Shown here: piece after piece, positions 63,181 through 64,000 of the stretch | Layout of the letters: every line of letters begins with the position of its first letter | Position numbering within the stretch: position 1 is the first letter of the stretch | Origin: an uncultured Pseudomonadales bacterium | Lineage (GTDB): Bacteria > Pseudomonadota > Gammaproteobacteria > Pseudomonadales > Pseudohongiellaceae | Assembly (NCBI GenBank): GCA_947259995.1 | Contig: CAMYOK010000011.1 | Span: forward strand, 186,001-250,000 | DNA length: 64,000 nt | Direction of reading: 5' to 3' | Program-made: the position numbers and the translations under genes | The notes under the pieces: generated by a model | Told to the model about the DNA's origin: nothing | Database searches by the model: none | What the model saw: only the letters and a program-made list of their open reading frames with translations

Positions 63181-64000
63181 ATGACGCGAGTAAAGACTTT
63201 ACAATTTACAATCGCGTTAGCTGTAATTTCAGCCATTGGTCCAGTTCTAGCGGCCGAGTACCTTGCATATCAGCAGGGTTTACGCATTGAAACCGAACAC
63301 GTGTTGCGATACGTGAATGACGTGCTCCATCGCTCCGATCGAACCACATTCCAACTCAATGAGTCTAAAGGGCAAATTTACGCTGAATTTTCGGGCCAAG
63401 ATTGTTCCGATCAAATGATCGCAAGAATGAGTTCCGTTGCGCTTGAGAAAGAATTCGTGGAAGTGATCGGACACATTGACGGCAATTTTATGGATTGCTC
63501 CTCACTAGGCTGGCATTCCCCTCCAATAGACCTAGGACCTCCTGACCAAACGACAAGAGTCGGCAACTCATTACGGGCCGACCTGCATTTTCCACTCGCC
63601 CCAAGTGTCTCATTGGTCAGCCTCGATCGAGACAATTTTGTTGCGATTGCAAACAGAAGCCTATCAATCGATCTATCGGACGAAGAAACTGGAGTCCGTT
63701 TTGCCACATTCACCCCGACGACTGGCGAGATTCGTACTTCCAATAGCGAGATCGAAGCACAATGGATGATGCGCCTCGGCCAAGAAAAGCAAGTCAGCTT
63801 CATCACCGAAGGGTTCATCGTCGGTGTTGGGCGCTCCGAGGACATCTGGCTAACCGCGGCTGTCGCCGCTATACCCTTATCGGTTTTACATGAACGCGTC
63901 AGCGAGTTTACTTGGCTAATGGTGCCCATTGGCCTATTCACAGGTTTATTACTCGCCGCGGCAGTCGCTTTTTTCGCTCGTCAACATCTATCCATCGGTG
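63181..64000 (+). CDS. CSS-domain sensor, N-terminal part of a probable EAL c-di-GMP phosphodiesterase (partial)
   Basis: An ATG at 63181 opens a frame that runs without stop to the right edge (273 codons visible). It begins with a membrane helix (LQFTIALAVISAIGPVLAA), then a periplasmic domain of about 210 residues with Cys-Ser-Ser at 106-108 (GNFMDCSSLGW), the hallmark of CSS-motif sensors, and a second helix (WLMVPIGLFTGLLLAAAVAFFA). In enterobacterial Pde proteins this sensor precedes an EAL domain that hydrolyses c-di-GMP. The EAL part would lie beyond the window and is not seen. It follows the export operon by about 120 bp; the gap holds no clear terminator, so co-transcription is possible. 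Confidence 0.82.
   Translation, partial: MTRVKTLQFTIALAVISAIGPVLAAEYLAYQQGLRIETEHVLRYVNDVLHRSDRTTFQLNESKGQIYAEFSGQDCSDQMIARMSSVALEKEFVEVIGHIDGNFMDCSSLGWHSPPIDLGPPDQTTRVGNSLRADLHFPLAPSVSLVSLDRDNFVAIANRSLSIDLSDEETGVRFATFTPTTGEIRTSNSEIEAQWMMRLGQEKQVSFITEGFIVGVGRSEDIWLTAAVAAIPLSVLHERVSEFTWLMVPIGLFTGLLLAAAVAFFARQHLSIG

Noticed and set aside
1..64000. CRISPR arrays, insertion sequences, prophage, integrons, tRNA or rRNA genes
   Set aside because: No regularly spaced repeats, transposase or integrase genes, or cloverleaf-like sequences were recognised in the gene-free stretches.

Overview
The window is a continuous, gene-dense stretch of a gammaproteobacterial chromosome at roughly 50% GC, with no insertion sequences, phage genes, CRISPR array, tRNA or rRNA that I can see. 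The order dksA - gluQ - cbrX - cbrA - cbrB - crcZ - pcnB - panB - panC - acs follows the Pseudomonas arrangement. Together with the H+-type pyrophosphatase, SulP carrier, beta-propeller phytase and PQQ dehydrogenase, this suggests a free-living, probably marine, aerobic heterotroph related to Pseudomonadales in the broad sense. The species cannot be named from the sequence alone.

Layout. 1-6.6 kb: a two-subunit sodium/organate symporter (small subunit cut by the left edge), an Mrp/ApbC Fe-S ATPase, a secreted unknown, a K+-dependent H+-pumping pyrophosphatase, and a coiled-coil lipoprotein with a tiny basic partner. 6.8-11.8 kb: an anchored unknown, a Cys/Met-metabolism PLP enzyme with a small Rieske protein, SfsA and an aminotransferase. 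12-24.7 kb: the carbon-control and vitamin core, with DksA, GluQ-RS, the CbrX/CbrA/CbrB system, its putative small RNA target crcZ, poly(A) polymerase, a deoxynucleoside kinase where folK usually lies, PanB/PanC and acetyl-CoA synthetase. 24.8-32.3 kb: a thiolase, then a sulfide/persulfide oxidation operon (persulfide dioxygenase-like MBL, DUF442-SQR fusion, SulP, GNAT) opposite the sigma-54 activator FisR.

32.3-43.8 kb: a cold-shock protein with a long leader, a phytase behind a Pho box, a secreted haem/copper monooxygenase-like protein with a partner of unknown function, an EF-hand protein, an ECF sigma / membrane protein / DUF3106 cassette, a DUF2975-HTH pair, a haloalkane-dehalogenase-like hydrolase and RhlE. 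44-51.7 kb: envelope proteins, MoeA, an RmlD-like protein lacking the catalytic Lys, and divergent ssb and uvrA. 51.7-64 kb: a tannase-family esterase, two paralogous FtsX/MacB-type permeases each behind a sigma-54-like promoter and separated by a Ca-type quinohaemoprotein dehydrogenase, the rest of the export operon (ATPase, adaptor), and the start of a CSS-domain c-di-GMP phosphodiesterase-like gene cut by the right edge.

The recurring theme is sigma-54 control. Four good -24/-12 elements (crcZ, the persulfide operon, both permease units) and two bacterial enhancer-binding proteins (CbrB, FisR) are present. The most interesting intergenic regions are 18.1-18.8 kb (CRP-like site, CbrB-like half sites, sigma-54 promoter and A-rich RNA), 30.77-30.98 kb (FisR/blh control region), 32.89 kb (Pho box) and 56.0-56.14 kb (a 14-bp inverted repeat upstream of a sigma-54 promoter). 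All functions are inferred from sequence features; no database search was run.
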